Shown here in pieces: positions 33,337 through 42,408 of a stretch of DNA of 64,000 nt. Numbering within the stretch: the first letter of the stretch is position 1; each line of letters starts with the position of its first letter. Below the pieces are notes generated by a model that was not told the DNA's origin, ran no database searches, and saw only the letters and a list, made by a program, of their open reading frames with translations. The stretch is from Clostridiales bacterium (lineage in GTDB: Bacteria; Bacillota; Clostridia; Oscillospirales; Acutalibacteraceae), in assembly GCA_012839345.1 (NCBI GenBank), contig DUNN01000013.1:62001-126000 (forward strand), in the 5' to 3' direction. Position numbers and translations under genes: made by a program.

Positions 33337-34794
33337 ATGTACCCTCCTTTTAATCATAACGATAATGAAAACAATAACTCGAATTTAACCAACCCGAATT
33401 CAAGTGCGGAGAACCGCTCCAACACGAACCCGTATCAGGCGGGAAACGGGGGAAACTACACACAGTGGCAGGGTAACAATTACCGTTATGTGCGGCCCCC
33501 GCAGCAGCCGGTGCCGCCCGGCCACAATTCGGGTTCCGGCTGGCAGCGCCCCCCGCAGCAGCCGGAATTTGTTCGCGCGGAGGTGGTGCCGAAAAAGAAG
33601 AGCAAAGGTAAAAAAACAGCAGTGAAGGTGCTAGCCGGCTTTATGGCCTGCCTGATGATTTCTGCGGGTTCCATCTTCGGCTTTGTCCAGCTGGTGAACA
33701 ATGGGACCATTCAGCTGAAGTCCTCTTCCGACACCACCGCACCGGCGTTCACCATCAATAAGGTGATAGACAGCACTACAAAAGCCACGAATACTTCCAC
33801 CACCGGGCAGCTTACGCTGCAGGCCATCGCACAAAAGGTCATTCCTTCTGTGGTATGCATCCAAAACTACCAGGTAACCCGGAACGCGCGCTTCACACAG
33901 GGCTTTTTGGCAGGAAACGATACCAACAGAACGGACAGTGACAACAGCACGATTTCCCCGGCAAGCGAAGGCTCCGGCATTATTGCAACGAGCGACGGTT
34001 ATATTATTACCAACGCGCATGTAGTGGCAGACGCTACGTCCCTGAAAGTAATTCTTTCCAACGGGACCAAATATGAAGCAAAACTGATCGGAAGCGACAA
34101 TGTGACGGACCTTGCGGTTGTGAAAATAGACGCCACCGGCCTGACCCCCGCGGAATTTGGTTCATCGGATGACCTGAAGGTAGCAGATACCGTAATGGCA
34201 GTCGGCAACCCCGGCGGCATGGAATTCAACTCCAGTGTTACCGTTGGCTATGTTTCCGCGCTGAACCGCGAAATCACCAACTCTGAAACGGGCTATACCA
34301 TGAAGTGCATCCAGACGGATGCGGCGATTAACCCCGGCAACTCGGGTGGGGCACTGGTGAACATGTACGGCCAGGTCATTGGCATCAATTCCTCGAAAAT
34401 TGTGGCGACCGGCTACGAAGGCCTCGGCTTCTCCATTCCGATCAACTTGGCGCAGCCCGTCATCAGCAACCTGAAACAGTACGGTTATGTGAAGGACCGC
34501 GCAGTGCTTGGAATTTCCGGCCAGTTTATCGACAATGTAACGGCCCGGTTCTACAACCTGCCCACCGGCATGTACGTCAGCTCCGTAACCAGCAGCGAAG
34601 TGACGAAGGCCGGCATTAAAAAGGGCGATGTCATCACGAAGATCGACAATAAGGCAGTTACCAGCCAGAATGTTATTACCGCCGTTGTGACCGCGAAAAA
34701 ACCCGGTGATACGGTAACGCTCAGCGTAACCAGTGCGTTGACCGGGGAAAGCTTTACCGCTACGGTAAAACTGACCCAGGCAACGGGAAAATAA
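33337..34794 (+). CDS. HtrA/DegP-type membrane-anchored serine protease with PDZ domain
   Basis: Envelope quality-control protease, 485 residues. An Asn/Pro/Gln-rich cytoplasmic N-terminus of about 90 residues leads to a basic stretch (KKKSKGKKTAVK), one membrane helix (about 95-120) and an extracytoplasmic trypsin-like domain with His227 (TNAHVVAD), Asp in NVTDLAVVKID and Ser in NPGNSGGALVN. A PDZ domain (about 385-480) follows. The ATG at 33337 lies 8 bases after AAAGGGA. It is flanked by a strong terminator and appears monocistronic. Typical substrates are misfolded secreted proteins. Confidence 0.93.
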   Translation: MYPPFNHNDNENNNSNLTNPNSSAENRSNTNPYQAGNGGNYTQWQGNNYRYVRPPQQPVPPGHNSGSGWQRPPQQPEFVRAEVVPKKKSKGKKTAVKVLAGFMACLMISAGSIFGFVQLVNNGTIQLKSSSDTTAPAFTINKVIDSTTKATNTSTTGQLTLQAIAQKVIPSVVCIQNYQVTRNARFTQGFLAGNDTNRTDSDNSTISPASEGSGIIATSDGYIITNAHVVADATSLKVILSNGTKYEAKLIGSDNVTDLAVVKIDATGLTPAEFGSSDDLKVADTVMAVGNPGGMEFNSSVTVGYVSALNREITNSETGYTMKCIQTDAAINPGNSGGALVNMYGQVIGINSSKIVATGYEGLGFSIPINLAQPVISNLKQYGYVKDRAVLGISGQFIDNVTARFYNLPTGMYVSSVTSSEVTKAGIKKGDVITKIDNKAVTSQNVITAVVTAKKPGDTVTLSVTSALTGESFTATVKLTQATGK

Positions 34795-34824
34795 TTGGTA
34801 ATAAATTAATTTGGTCCCCCCAGT

Positions 34825-34879
34825 AAAAAAAGGAGTGCCGCAAAATGAAGGTTCATTCATTTTGCGGCACTCCTTTTTC
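34825..34879. terminator. 23-bp bidirectional terminator that encodes the end of the serine hydrolase
   Basis: Arms 34827-34849 and 34856-34878 are exact reverse complements with a 6-base loop and T tracts in both directions. The stop codon of the minus-strand serine hydrolase (34853-34855) lies in the loop, so its last residues are encoded by one arm. Confidence 0.92.
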
Positions 34880-36688
34880 CCTTTCACGCTGGGTCAGCGT
34901 TCCCTTTGTGCGCGGGAGCACCAGACTGTTCAGCCGGTCCGTCATACGCTGGCTGCGTACAGCGTCACGAATCATTTTTTCAATGGTGTTGCCGCTGCCG
35001 CCCACCAGGTTGAACAGCATTTCGGTAGCGGTTTTTACGCTGGGCAGTTCATTAAAGCGAATGTACACGCGGTTGCCGTAAAAAACAAATTTTATCATTC
35101 GTGTACACGGGGTTTCCAAAAAGGAAACGAACAGCTTCAGCACGGGCCGGTCGTCCTCGTCCGTCGTAAGCCGTGCGGTTGCACCGACGGCGTAAACTTC
35201 GTCGTGTATGGTGACGGTCCCCGTGCGGGGCGTGCCGTCCATGCCAGCTTCCACCATGTTGACCGTGTCTTCGTCATAGAAAGTAATACAGCAAGAGCCG
35301 GGTTCAAAGGCAAAGTCCACCTGAGTGAGCCCGCTGCAAAAGTTATTGGTTACACACTGAAGAATCAGGGGCATCAGCGAACCGTAGCCGGGTTCCGTCC
35401 GGTAGGTTCTTCCATTCAGTGCACTGGCCGTGGGAGAAAGCCGGTCAGTCGCAGGGCGCGGCAGGACGCGGCGTGCCAAATCGCCGAGGAAACTGGCCGG
35501 TTCCTTTTTCGGTGCGGTTTCGTGAATGGTGTAAAGATGGCTCAGCGTATTCTTCAGCGCGCGCAGATGCCGGAGGTTATTGGGGAGCGGTTTTTCAGAA
35601 AAGGTGGGCGCATTGTCGCCAAAATAGCGTTCGATAATTTCGGCGGAACAGTCAGTGAACAAATGGGGACTTCCGCTGGTAACGGCAATTACCATGTCGC
35701 GCTGTGGAAGCACAATAACGTACTGCCCGAACAATCCGTTAAACTGGTATGCGCCCTGCGCGCCGAAATCCCAGAGCTGGTAGCCGTAGCCCCGGCGGTT
35801 GTCTCCATCGCCGGCTGGAAGCTCTGTTTTTACAGATTTCTGAATCCAGTCCTCGGGCACCAGCTGTGTCATTTTTCCGTTTACCATCCAGCGGCCGCCC
35901 TGCAGATAAAGCTGGCCCAGTTTTGCCATGTCTGCAATGCGCAGATAAAGCCCCCAGCCGCCTTTTTCAATCCCCATGGGGCAGGTTTCCCACAGCGGGG
36001 TTTGAATGCCCAGCGGTTCGTACAGGCGGGGCGTAAGGTACTCCGTCAGGCTCATACCGGACCTTTTGCATACAATTGCACTTAACAGATAGGAATTCAT
36101 GCTGTTGTAGCTGAATTCACTGCCAGGCTCATACAGGCAGTCGGACTGCAGAAAGGCGCGTACCCAGTCTTTTTCCACGGCGGAGCCGGCTTCGTTGAAT
36201 TTAATTCCGCTGGTCATGTTCAGCAGGTGCAGAACGGTAATGGAATTAATGCGCGGGCTGCGCAGAAACGAAACCCGGTCGGAGAAAATATCCACAATCT
36301 TCTCATCTGTGGAAAGCAGGCCGTCGCGTACCAGCATTCCTACCGCCATGCCGGTGATGCTTTTGGAAAGCGAAAACATCATGTGGGGGTACGCGGCGGT
36401 GTACGGCTGAAAGTCACCCTGTGCAATCACCTTTCCATGCCGCAGAATCATAACACCGTGCACCTGAATTTGGTCGCACTGGTCGAGCTCCTCGAAAAAC
36501 TTCCGGATGTACTCGCTCGAAATGCCTACACTTTCCGGCGTTGCGTGGGGCAGCCCGCCGAGTGGCGGCTGCTGCGTGCTCGATTTTTTCTGGGGGAAAA
36601 ACGGGTAAGGCGTGATATGCCGCAGGTCGCCGCGCACGAATTTCAGCATAAGGTCGGAAACTTTCATTTGCGAAATAACATCCAGCAT
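34853..36688 (-). CDS. Beta-lactamase-family serine hydrolase
   Basis: A 611-residue protein of the class C beta-lactamase/penicillin-binding superfamily. The catalytic SxxK is S106-L-S-K109 (FSLSKSITGMAVG) and the Tyr motif is in EFSYNSMNSYLLSAIV; GGWGLYLRIADMAKLGQLY is another family stretch. The C-terminal 220 residues form an additional beta-rich domain I cannot name. There is no obvious signal peptide, so it may be cytoplasmic. ATG at 36688 follows GGAGGG. Substrate unknown; related proteins include esterases and D-peptidases. A small unknown gene lies just upstream on the same strand. Confidence 0.85.
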   Translation of the reverse strand: MLDVISQMKVSDLMLKFVRGDLRHITPYPFFPQKKSSTQQPPLGGLPHATPESVGISSEYIRKFFEELDQCDQIQVHGVMILRHGKVIAQGDFQPYTAAYPHMMFSLSKSITGMAVGMLVRDGLLSTDEKIVDIFSDRVSFLRSPRINSITVLHLLNMTSGIKFNEAGSAVEKDWVRAFLQSDCLYEPGSEFSYNSMNSYLLSAIVCKRSGMSLTEYLTPRLYEPLGIQTPLWETCPMGIEKGGWGLYLRIADMAKLGQLYLQGGRWMVNGKMTQLVPEDWIQKSVKTELPAGDGDNRRGYGYQLWDFGAQGAYQFNGLFGQYVIVLPQRDMVIAVTSGSPHLFTDCSAEIIERYFGDNAPTFSEKPLPNNLRHLRALKNTLSHLYTIHETAPKKEPASFLGDLARRVLPRPATDRLSPTASALNGRTYRTEPGYGSLMPLILQCVTNNFCSGLTQVDFAFEPGSCCITFYDEDTVNMVEAGMDGTPRTGTVTIHDEVYAVGATARLTTDEDDRPVLKLFVSFLETPCTRMIKFVFYGNRVYIRFNELPSVKTATEMLFNLVGGSGNTIEKMIRDAVRSQRMTDRLNSLVLPRTKGTLTQREREKGVPQNE

Positions 36689-36744
36689 AAATCAGCCCTC
36701 CTGTTATTGGATCGCGGGGTTGGACAATTCGGATTTTATTATGC

Positions 36745-37248
36745 TTACCGGCCGGCTTTGAACCGGTGGGCCTCCATGGATTCCGCTACCAATGCCTTGT
36801 AGTCCGTGTCATCCTCCGGTGGTGGTTCACCGTGTAATCCAAATTTGAGCTTCAGCCGATCACAGGCCTGCGGGAGCATGGCATTCAGTTCTTCCGGATG
36901 ATCCGGCAGCAGCACAATCGCCTGATTCAGGCTTTCAATTAGGTAGCCAGACATATCCCTGCCGGTAAGCCGGAGTACGCGTTTCGGTTCCCCATGTGCG
37001 TCCAGCGGAATATGCAGAGTTTCAAAAATGGGATTCGCGGCGCAGGGCCGGGCTTCTGTTCCCCCGCTTACAACAAACACGACGGGGTGCTTTTCCAGCA
37101 GGACCGCCATGGCGGGGCTTAGGCCAGTCTGTTTGGCGCAAATTTTTACGCTGGCCGCGTTTACACCATAATATTGCAGATAATGACTCAACTGCTTTTG
37201 GCACAGCGAAGTTTTTCGCGCGAGATAAAATAAGATTCCTGCATTCAT
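36745..37248 (-). CDS. Conserved hypothetical protein, 167 aa
   Basis: I do not firmly recognise this. It reads as a compact soluble alpha/beta protein with a central VVFVVSGGTEARPCAANPIF segment, then LHIPLDAHGEPKRVLRLTG and SLNQAIVLLPDHPEELNAML. The GG-rich loop and final phrases faintly resemble molybdopterin-binding (MoaB/CinA N-terminal) proteins, and cinA lies on the same strand beyond a sortase remnant, but this is weak. The ATG at 37248 is 8 bases after GGAG; a GTG at 37257 abuts that site. It probably shares a transcript with the serine hydrolase 56 bases downstream. Confidence 0.6.
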   Translation of the reverse strand: MNAGILFYLARKTSLCQKQLSHYLQYYGVNAASVKICAKQTGLSPAMAVLLEKHPVVFVVSGGTEARPCAANPIFETLHIPLDAHGEPKRVLRLTGRDMSGYLIESLNQAIVLLPDHPEELNAMLPQACDRLKLKFGLHGEPPPEDDTDYKALVAESMEAHRFKAGR

Positions 37249-37350
37249 TGGCTTCACTCCATGGCGTTCAAGTGCCTTAATAAAATGGATGAGTAAAAAC
37301 AGATGGGCTGTTGGCGGTTCAGGTCAGCAACCCTTTTTTACGGCCTGCTG

Positions 37351-37754
37351 TTAGGTCGCACGGGTGCGCTTCCGCCGTATTTGTGGTACCAACAGTCGGG
37401 GCAAACCGTTTGGTTGTTGTAAAGAATTATGGCGGAAATCCACCTGAGCGCTTTCCCCGGCGCACACCTTACGGGCGGCCACTACTTTGCGAAATTCCGG
37501 GAATTTGTAGGAACAGGTGGAAAACAGCATTTTGCCGTCGGTGGAAAAGTCCACTCCGGTGCGGAACAGCGATCTACCGGCCGCGGTGAGGAAAACCAGC
37601 ACGGCCCAAAGGAGATTTCAGCAGGACGGCGTTTCGCCCATCCCCCCCTGCGGGGCAGAAGAATCCAATACATCTGGGGCTTTTTCCCGTCTGTGGATTC
37701 CGGCCGGTCACTAACATCGGTATCGTTAATATCATTATCGTTCGGGATTTGCAT
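37351..37754 (-). pseudogene. Remnant of a class B sortase gene
   Basis: The minus-strand frame 37602-37351 contains SLFRTGVDFSTDGKMLFSTC followed by SYKFPEFRKVVAARK, which matches the catalytic end of class B sortases (the LSTCTYEF..RFVVVARK region with the active Cys). Just before it is a short hydrophobic stretch (LLWAVLVFLTAAG) like a sortase membrane anchor, so the catalytic middle, including the active His, seems deleted. The likely original start at 37754 (MQIPNDNDINDTDV) is in another frame, implying a frameshift. The rest of the gap between the neighbouring genes (37249-37350) shows nothing. Confidence 0.55.
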
Positions 37755-37766
37755 TAATTCATACCG

Positions 37767-39044
37767 TCAAATATTTTTTGCGGTATAAGCGGCTTCCTCC
37801 AGCCCGCCTAAATCAAACAGGTACCGCCGTACCATGTCGAGTGCATTGGAGGCAGCGAGCCACCGCAGATACCGGCGGCCCTTTTTTGCATTGTTGCCGG
37901 GCATTTTACGAACCCAGGTCTGTTTGCCATCGCACAGCGCCAGGTAAACCAGTCCTACTGGCTTCTCCGGCGTGCCGCCGCCCGGTCCGGCGATTCCGGT
38001 AATACCAATGCCGAGCTCGCTGCCCGATTTCCGGACGATGCCCTCTGCCATGGCGCGCGCCGTCTGTTCACTGACTGCGCCGTACTGACGCAGGGTTTCT
38101 TCCGGAACATCCAGCAGCAGCGTTTTGATTTCATTTGCATAAGTGACCGCACCCATCTGGAACGCAGCAGACGAGCCGGGAATATCCGTAATGCGGGAAG
38201 CAAGCAGACCGCCGGTGCAGGACTCCGCGCAGGCAAGGTGCAGGCCGCGCCGGGTCAGTTCCTTAACGACCAATTCCTCCAGGCTTTCTACGTCGATTCC
38301 ATAGATAAAGTCCCCAAGGCGCCGCTGCAGTTCATCCACGACCGGCTCACATAGCGCGGAAGCGGCCGCTTCATCTTTGGCACGCGCGGTCACGCGCACG
38401 AACATTTCGCCGTCTTTAGCATAGGTGGCGGCGGTCGGGTTGGTTCCCTCCGTCAAATCGGTAATTTGCTCCGCTACATAACCTTCCCCAAGGCCGAAAA
38501 CCCGTACGATGCGGGAAACAATTACTGCACCGCTTTCTTTGGCAAGGAAGGGAACGGCGTAGTTTTTCAGCATGGGAATCAGCTCGCTGGGCGGGCCGGG
38601 GAGCATAATCATCGTTTTTCCGTTCGCTGTTTGAAACCCACAGCCCGGCGCGGTGCCGCAGCCGTTGGGGAAAACGGTGCAGCCTTCGGGCAGCATTGCC
38701 TGCTTTTTCTGGGATTCTCCCATGACGCGCCCTTTGAAATACTCCACAATCCGGTCGAGGCTTTCCTGGTGAAGAACCAGCTTTTTGCCTGCCGTTTTCG
38801 CGATGGTTTCCTTGGTCAGGTCGTCGCCCGTGGGCCCCAGGCCCCCGGTGGTAATGACGATGTCGCTGCGGTCCAGCGCAGTTTGGAGCGCGGCCTCCAG
38901 CCGTTCCGGGTTGTCGCCCACCGTGCAGGAATACAGCAGGTTAATGCCCAGCGCGGAAAGTTCCCGCGCCACGTAAGCCGCATCGGAGTTAATGGTGTGG
39001 CCGAGCAGCAGCTCAGTGCCGACGGAAATGATTTCAGCGTACAT
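37767..39044 (-). CDS. cinA: CinA: competence/damage-inducible protein, nicotinamide-nucleotide amidase
   Basis: Two-domain protein of 425 residues. The N-terminal molybdopterin-binding-like domain (MYAEIISVGTELLLGHTINS, then ITTGGLGPTGDDLTKE) has ADP-ribose pyrophosphatase-type activity in relatives; the C-terminal CinA domain (CAESCTGGLLASRITDIPGS, then GITGIAGPGGG) deamidates nicotinamide mononucleotide for NAD recycling. ATG at 39044 has GAGGG 11 bases upstream. It follows thiI with a 6-base gap, so the two are probably co-transcribed. Confidence 0.94.
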   Translation of the reverse strand: MYAEIISVGTELLLGHTINSDAAYVARELSALGINLLYSCTVGDNPERLEAALQTALDRSDIVITTGGLGPTGDDLTKETIAKTAGKKLVLHQESLDRIVEYFKGRVMGESQKKQAMLPEGCTVFPNGCGTAPGCGFQTANGKTMIMLPGPPSELIPMLKNYAVPFLAKESGAVIVSRIVRVFGLGEGYVAEQITDLTEGTNPTAATYAKDGEMFVRVTARAKDEAAASALCEPVVDELQRRLGDFIYGIDVESLEELVVKELTRRGLHLACAESCTGGLLASRITDIPGSSAAFQMGAVTYANEIKTLLLDVPEETLRQYGAVSEQTARAMAEGIVRKSGSELGIGITGIAGPGGGTPEKPVGLVYLALCDGKQTWVRKMPGNNAKKGRRYLRWLAASNALDMVRRYLFDLGGLEEAAYTAKNI

Positions 39045-39050
39045 AAAAAG

Positions 39051-40232
39051 TCAAACCCTCTTTCCCGGATAGATTCGTTGAATTTTGACGTTTGCAACGC
39101 ATTCTTCCACCAGCGCGTCGCAGTCCAAAGCCTGTTCGGCTTGCAGTATGAATTTCAAATCCGGCCTGGTGCGTGGGTGCTTCGGGGTAAACACCGTGCA
39201 GCAATCCTCGAACGGCAGGATGGAAGTTTCAAATGTATCAATCGCACGGGCAATTTGGATAATCTCTGTTTTGTCCATGCCGATTAAGGGACGGAACACC
39301 GGCATTTGCGCCGCCGCATCGGTGCAGGCGATGGCCTGCATGGTTTGGCTGGCCACCTGGCCGAGGCTTTCCCCGGTGATGAGTGCCCCGCAGCCCTCAC
39401 ACCGTGCGATTTTTTCCGAAACGCGCATCATGAAGCGGCGCATAATTAGGGTGAACAGCTCTTCCGGGCAGTTTGCCATAATCTGTTCCTGTACCTTGGC
39501 GAACGGAACCGTGAACATGGTCATCCGTCCCGCATATTCGCTTACCTTGATAAGCAGGTCGGCCACCTTTTGTTCGGCGCGCTCGCTGGTGTAAGGCGGG
39601 CTGGCAAAATGGACAGCGGTCAGTTCCAGACCCCGCTTTGCCATCATCCACGCCGCCACGGGACTGTCAATGCCGCCGCTAATGAGGATGGCCGCCTTGC
39701 CTCCCGTGCCCACGGGAATGCCGCCCGCGCCTTTCAGCGCGGGGCCGTGTACGTAAGCGCCGTAGTCACGTACCTCTACCCGCACCACAAAATCCGGGTT
39801 ATGCACATCCACGCGCAGGTGGGGGTACTGCTGCAGAAGGAATTCCCCCAGTCGAGCGCTGATTTCCGGGGATTTCAGAGGAAAGCGCTTGTCGGCGCGC
39901 TTGGATTCTACCTTAAACGTTTTTGCCGCCGTCAGCTCCGGCTTCAGGTATTCCGCCGCGGAGGTCAGAATTACGTCGATGTTCTTTTCCACCACGCAAG
40001 CGCGGGAAAAGGTGACGATGCCAAAAATCTTGGCCACGCGCTCCGCCGCCGCTTCCAGGTCCGCGCCGTCGCGCGGTTCCACGGTAATGGTGGATTGTGC
40101 CGCACGGATATCGAATTTGCCGAGCAGTTCCAGCCTGCGCCGGATATTTTTCAGCAGAGCGGCTTCAAACGTGTTACGGTTCAATCCCTTCAACACCATT
40201 TCGCCCAGCTTAATCAGGAGAACTTCCTTCAT
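39051..40232 (-). CDS. thiI: tRNA 4-thiouridine synthase ThiI
   Basis: Uses ATP and sulfur from a cysteine desulfurase to make 4-thiouridine at tRNA position 8. A ferredoxin-like and THUMP domain (about residues 1-165) precede the adenylating PP-loop ILISGGIDSPVAAW (S185-P191). At 393 residues it lacks the rhodanese domain of E. coli ThiI, as in Bacillus. The start is set at the ATG giving MKEVLLIKLGE, the family N-terminus; longer frames have no ribosome binding site. The desulfurase gene directly upstream is the expected partner, as in the Bacillus nifZ-thiI pair. Confidence 0.94.
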   Translation of the reverse strand: MKEVLLIKLGEMVLKGLNRNTFEAALLKNIRRRLELLGKFDIRAAQSTITVEPRDGADLEAAAERVAKIFGIVTFSRACVVEKNIDVILTSAAEYLKPELTAAKTFKVESKRADKRFPLKSPEISARLGEFLLQQYPHLRVDVHNPDFVVRVEVRDYGAYVHGPALKGAGGIPVGTGGKAAILISGGIDSPVAAWMMAKRGLELTAVHFASPPYTSERAEQKVADLLIKVSEYAGRMTMFTVPFAKVQEQIMANCPEELFTLIMRRFMMRVSEKIARCEGCGALITGESLGQVASQTMQAIACTDAAAQMPVFRPLIGMDKTEIIQIARAIDTFETSILPFEDCCTVFTPKHPRTRPDLKFILQAEQALDCDALVEECVANVKIQRIYPGKRV

Positions 40233-40441
40233 GTTTACAACCATCCTTTTGTATTGGGCCGGAAGCCTTCCAGCGCCTTTCTTCCGCGCCGCATTCACGT
40301 TTCGCCTGGGCGAAAACACAAAACTTCCGGGTTAAAACTCATTGGTTCCATTCTTACTTTTGTTAAACCTTTTTTCTACGGAGACGATGCCGGTCTGTGC
40401 TGTTCCCGGCAAAAAGTCGCTCGTTTCCGTCTGAAGCGGAA

Positions 40442-41578
40442 CTACGCGCGCTTTGTCAGGGTGGAAAGCGCCTGCTTCAGCACCTCCACAAACCGGTCCA
40501 CCTCTTCCTCTGTGTTGTAGCGGGAAAAGCTGAGCCTGAGTGTCGAATCGATGACGTCGCGCGGCAGGTTCATGGCCGCCAGCACGTGGCTGGGTTTCCC
40601 CTTGGAGCAGGCGGAACCGGAGGAAACATAGATTTCATGTTCCGAAAGGTAGTGCAGCAGCGTTTCGGAACGAACCTTTCCGGCGGCAAAGCTGAGAATG
40701 TACGGCAAGCCCTGTTCTGTGGAATGGATAATTGCACCGTCCAGTTCGCTCAGCCGTTCCCGGCAGTAATGATTCAGCTTGCGCATCCGCGCCAGTTCCT
40801 GTTCTGTTTCGGGTAGCTGACGTACCGCCTCAGCGAATCCGGCAATCAGCTCCAGCGCTTCCGTACCGGGGCGGATGTTGCTTTCCTGCCCGCCCCCGAA
40901 TGAATGGGGATTGATGTGCACGCCTTTTCGGACGTAAAGCGCGCCCACGCCCTTTGGCCCGTGAATTTTGTGCGCGCTCATGCTCATCAGGTCAATTTTG
41001 CTTTTTTCCGGGCGCAGCGGCAGCTTGCCGAACGCCTGCACCGCATCTACATGAAAGAGTGCGGGTGCCCCCGCAGCTTGAATCGCTTGTGGTACTACTT
41101 GAATTGGCAAAATGCTTCCAACCTCGTTATTCACGCACATCATGCTGACCAGAATCGTATCCGGCGTAATTGCTTCTCGAATGGCTTCTTCCGGAATATT
41201 TCCGGTGTGATCCGGCTTTAGAAGGACTACTTCAAAGCCTTCCCGCTCCAGCTCTTGCAGAGTGTTCAGCACGGAGTGGTGCTCAATTTCGGTGGAAACA
41301 ATCCGATTGCCACGCTTGCGGCGCGCGTGTGCCGCGCCGAACAGGGCAAGGTTGTTGCTTTCGGTTCCACCGGAGGTAAAGAAAATTTCCTCGTCTCGCG
41401 CACCAATCTGCTGTGCAACCGTGCTGCGCGCGGTGGTCAGCTCCCGCTCTGCCCGGAAACCCATGGAGTGCAGGCTGGACGGGTTCCCGTAATTTTCGGT
41501 CATCAGTTCCATCACTTTGTCCGCCGCTTCGCGGCAGACCTTCGTGGTGGAGGAATTGTCAAAATATATTTCACTCAA
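40442..41578 (-). CDS. Cysteine desulfurase (IscS/NifZ type)
   Basis: PLP enzyme that takes sulfur from cysteine. 378 residues; N-terminal IYFDNSSTTK, the cofactor Lys in SMSAHKIHGPKG, and the persulfide Cys in SSGSACSKGKPSHVL. Start is TTG at 41578, 9 bases after GGAGG; no ATG fits. The adjacent downstream thiI makes tRNA thiolation its most likely dedicated role, though general iron-sulfur work cannot be excluded. The 120 bases before thiI hold no visible terminator. Confidence 0.94.
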   Translation of the reverse strand: MSEIYFDNSSTTKVCREAADKVMELMTENYGNPSSLHSMGFRAERELTTARSTVAQQIGARDEEIFFTSGGTESNNLALFGAAHARRKRGNRIVSTEIEHHSVLNTLQELEREGFEVVLLKPDHTGNIPEEAIREAITPDTILVSMMCVNNEVGSILPIQVVPQAIQAAGAPALFHVDAVQAFGKLPLRPEKSKIDLMSMSAHKIHGPKGVGALYVRKGVHINPHSFGGGQESNIRPGTEALELIAGFAEAVRQLPETEQELARMRKLNHYCRERLSELDGAIIHSTEQGLPYILSFAAGKVRSETLLHYLSEHEIYVSSGSACSKGKPSHVLAAMNLPRDVIDSTLRLSFSRYNTEEEVDRFVEVLKQALSTLTKRA

Positions 41579-41717
41579 AGAAGATTACCTCCTGAATTAT
41601 ATCAGTTCTGTTCTGTCAAATTTATATCCACATTATACATCAATTGCCAACGGGCGGCAACGAGCCGTTTTAAAAAACTCGGGGATGCCTTCCGGCGCAG
41701 GAAATCCGCAGCTTTCA

Positions 41718-41745
41718 TTGCAATTTTTAAAAACTGTATTATAAT
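41718..41745 (+). promoter_or_regulatory. Promoter of the Fur-family gene
   Basis: TTGCAA (41718-41723), 16-bp spacer, TATAAT (41740-41745). Confidence 0.75.
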
Positions 41746-41753
41746 TAGGATAA
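41739..41753. promoter_or_regulatory. PerR-box-like site over the -10 element
   Basis: TTATAATTAGGATAA matches 12 of the 14 defined bases of the Bacillus PerR box and overlaps the -10 box of the Fur-family gene, which would give autorepression. AT-rich promoters can match by chance. Confidence 0.45.
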
Positions 41754-41789
41754 GAAAAACAAGAATGAAAGGGATAAGGGGGCGGAGAA

Positions 41790-42218
41790 TTGGCCGTTTT
41801 AAAAAACACAAAACAGCGTGGCGCCATTATGGAAATTCTGAGAAACAGCGCCGACCCGGTTAGCGCAGAAGAAATCTTCGACTCCCTGAAAAACGAGTAT
41901 CCGAATCTGGCACTGTCCACGATTTACCGCAATTTGGAGCGTTTTTCCGAAAACGGAATGGTCACCCGGGATGTATTTAACGACGGCGTGGTGCGCTACT
42001 CCATTGCGGAGGAACATCATGGGCATTATTTGGTCTGCACACAGTGCAGCAATAAAATTAAAATTGACGACTGCCCGCTTATGCGCCTGGAACAGGGGCT
42101 GCAGCGTGACACCGGCTATGAGATTGAGGGCCACACGCTTACCATTTACGGAAAATGCCCCGACTGCCTGCGGCGGGAGCAGGGTGCCCGGGAACCGCAT
42201 GAAAAACAAGGGGAATAA
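41790..42218 (+). CDS. Fur-family metal or peroxide regulator
   Basis: A 142-residue metal-dependent repressor: winged helix (about residues 8-80, LALSTIYRNLERFSENGMV), then the metal region HHGHYLVCTQC and C-terminal CPDC, giving a structural Cys4 zinc site. Key PerR iron ligands seem absent: the residue matching His37 of B. subtilis PerR is Asp in SADPVSAEEIF, and that matching Asp85 is Ser in VRYSIAEE. It is thus not a canonical PerR despite the PerR-like box; Fur or Zur type remains possible. Start is TTG at 41790 behind GGCGGAG. Confidence 0.9.
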   Translation: MAVLKNTKQRGAIMEILRNSADPVSAEEIFDSLKNEYPNLALSTIYRNLERFSENGMVTRDVFNDGVVRYSIAEEHHGHYLVCTQCSNKIKIDDCPLMRLEQGLQRDTGYEIEGHTLTIYGKCPDCLRREQGAREPHEKQGE

Positions 42219-42235
42219 ACGTTTCAAATAGCAGG

Positions 42236-42275
42236 AACAGGCTGAAAAGCATTGCTTTTCAGCCTGTTGTTTTTT
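42236..42275 (+). terminator. Terminator after the Fur-family gene
   Basis: A perfect 15-bp stem (42236-42250 with 42254-42268), 3-base loop, then GTTTTTTG. Confidence 0.92.
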
Positions 42276-42408
42276 GTTTATGATTTATTATGGCCGGATT
42301 CCTTTTTTATAACCTAGAAGGGCATAATTACCACAATTGCCACAAATAGCACAAATAAAATCTAAAAACATTTTTTGCTTTATTTGCTACATATAATTAG
42401 GTAACCGG

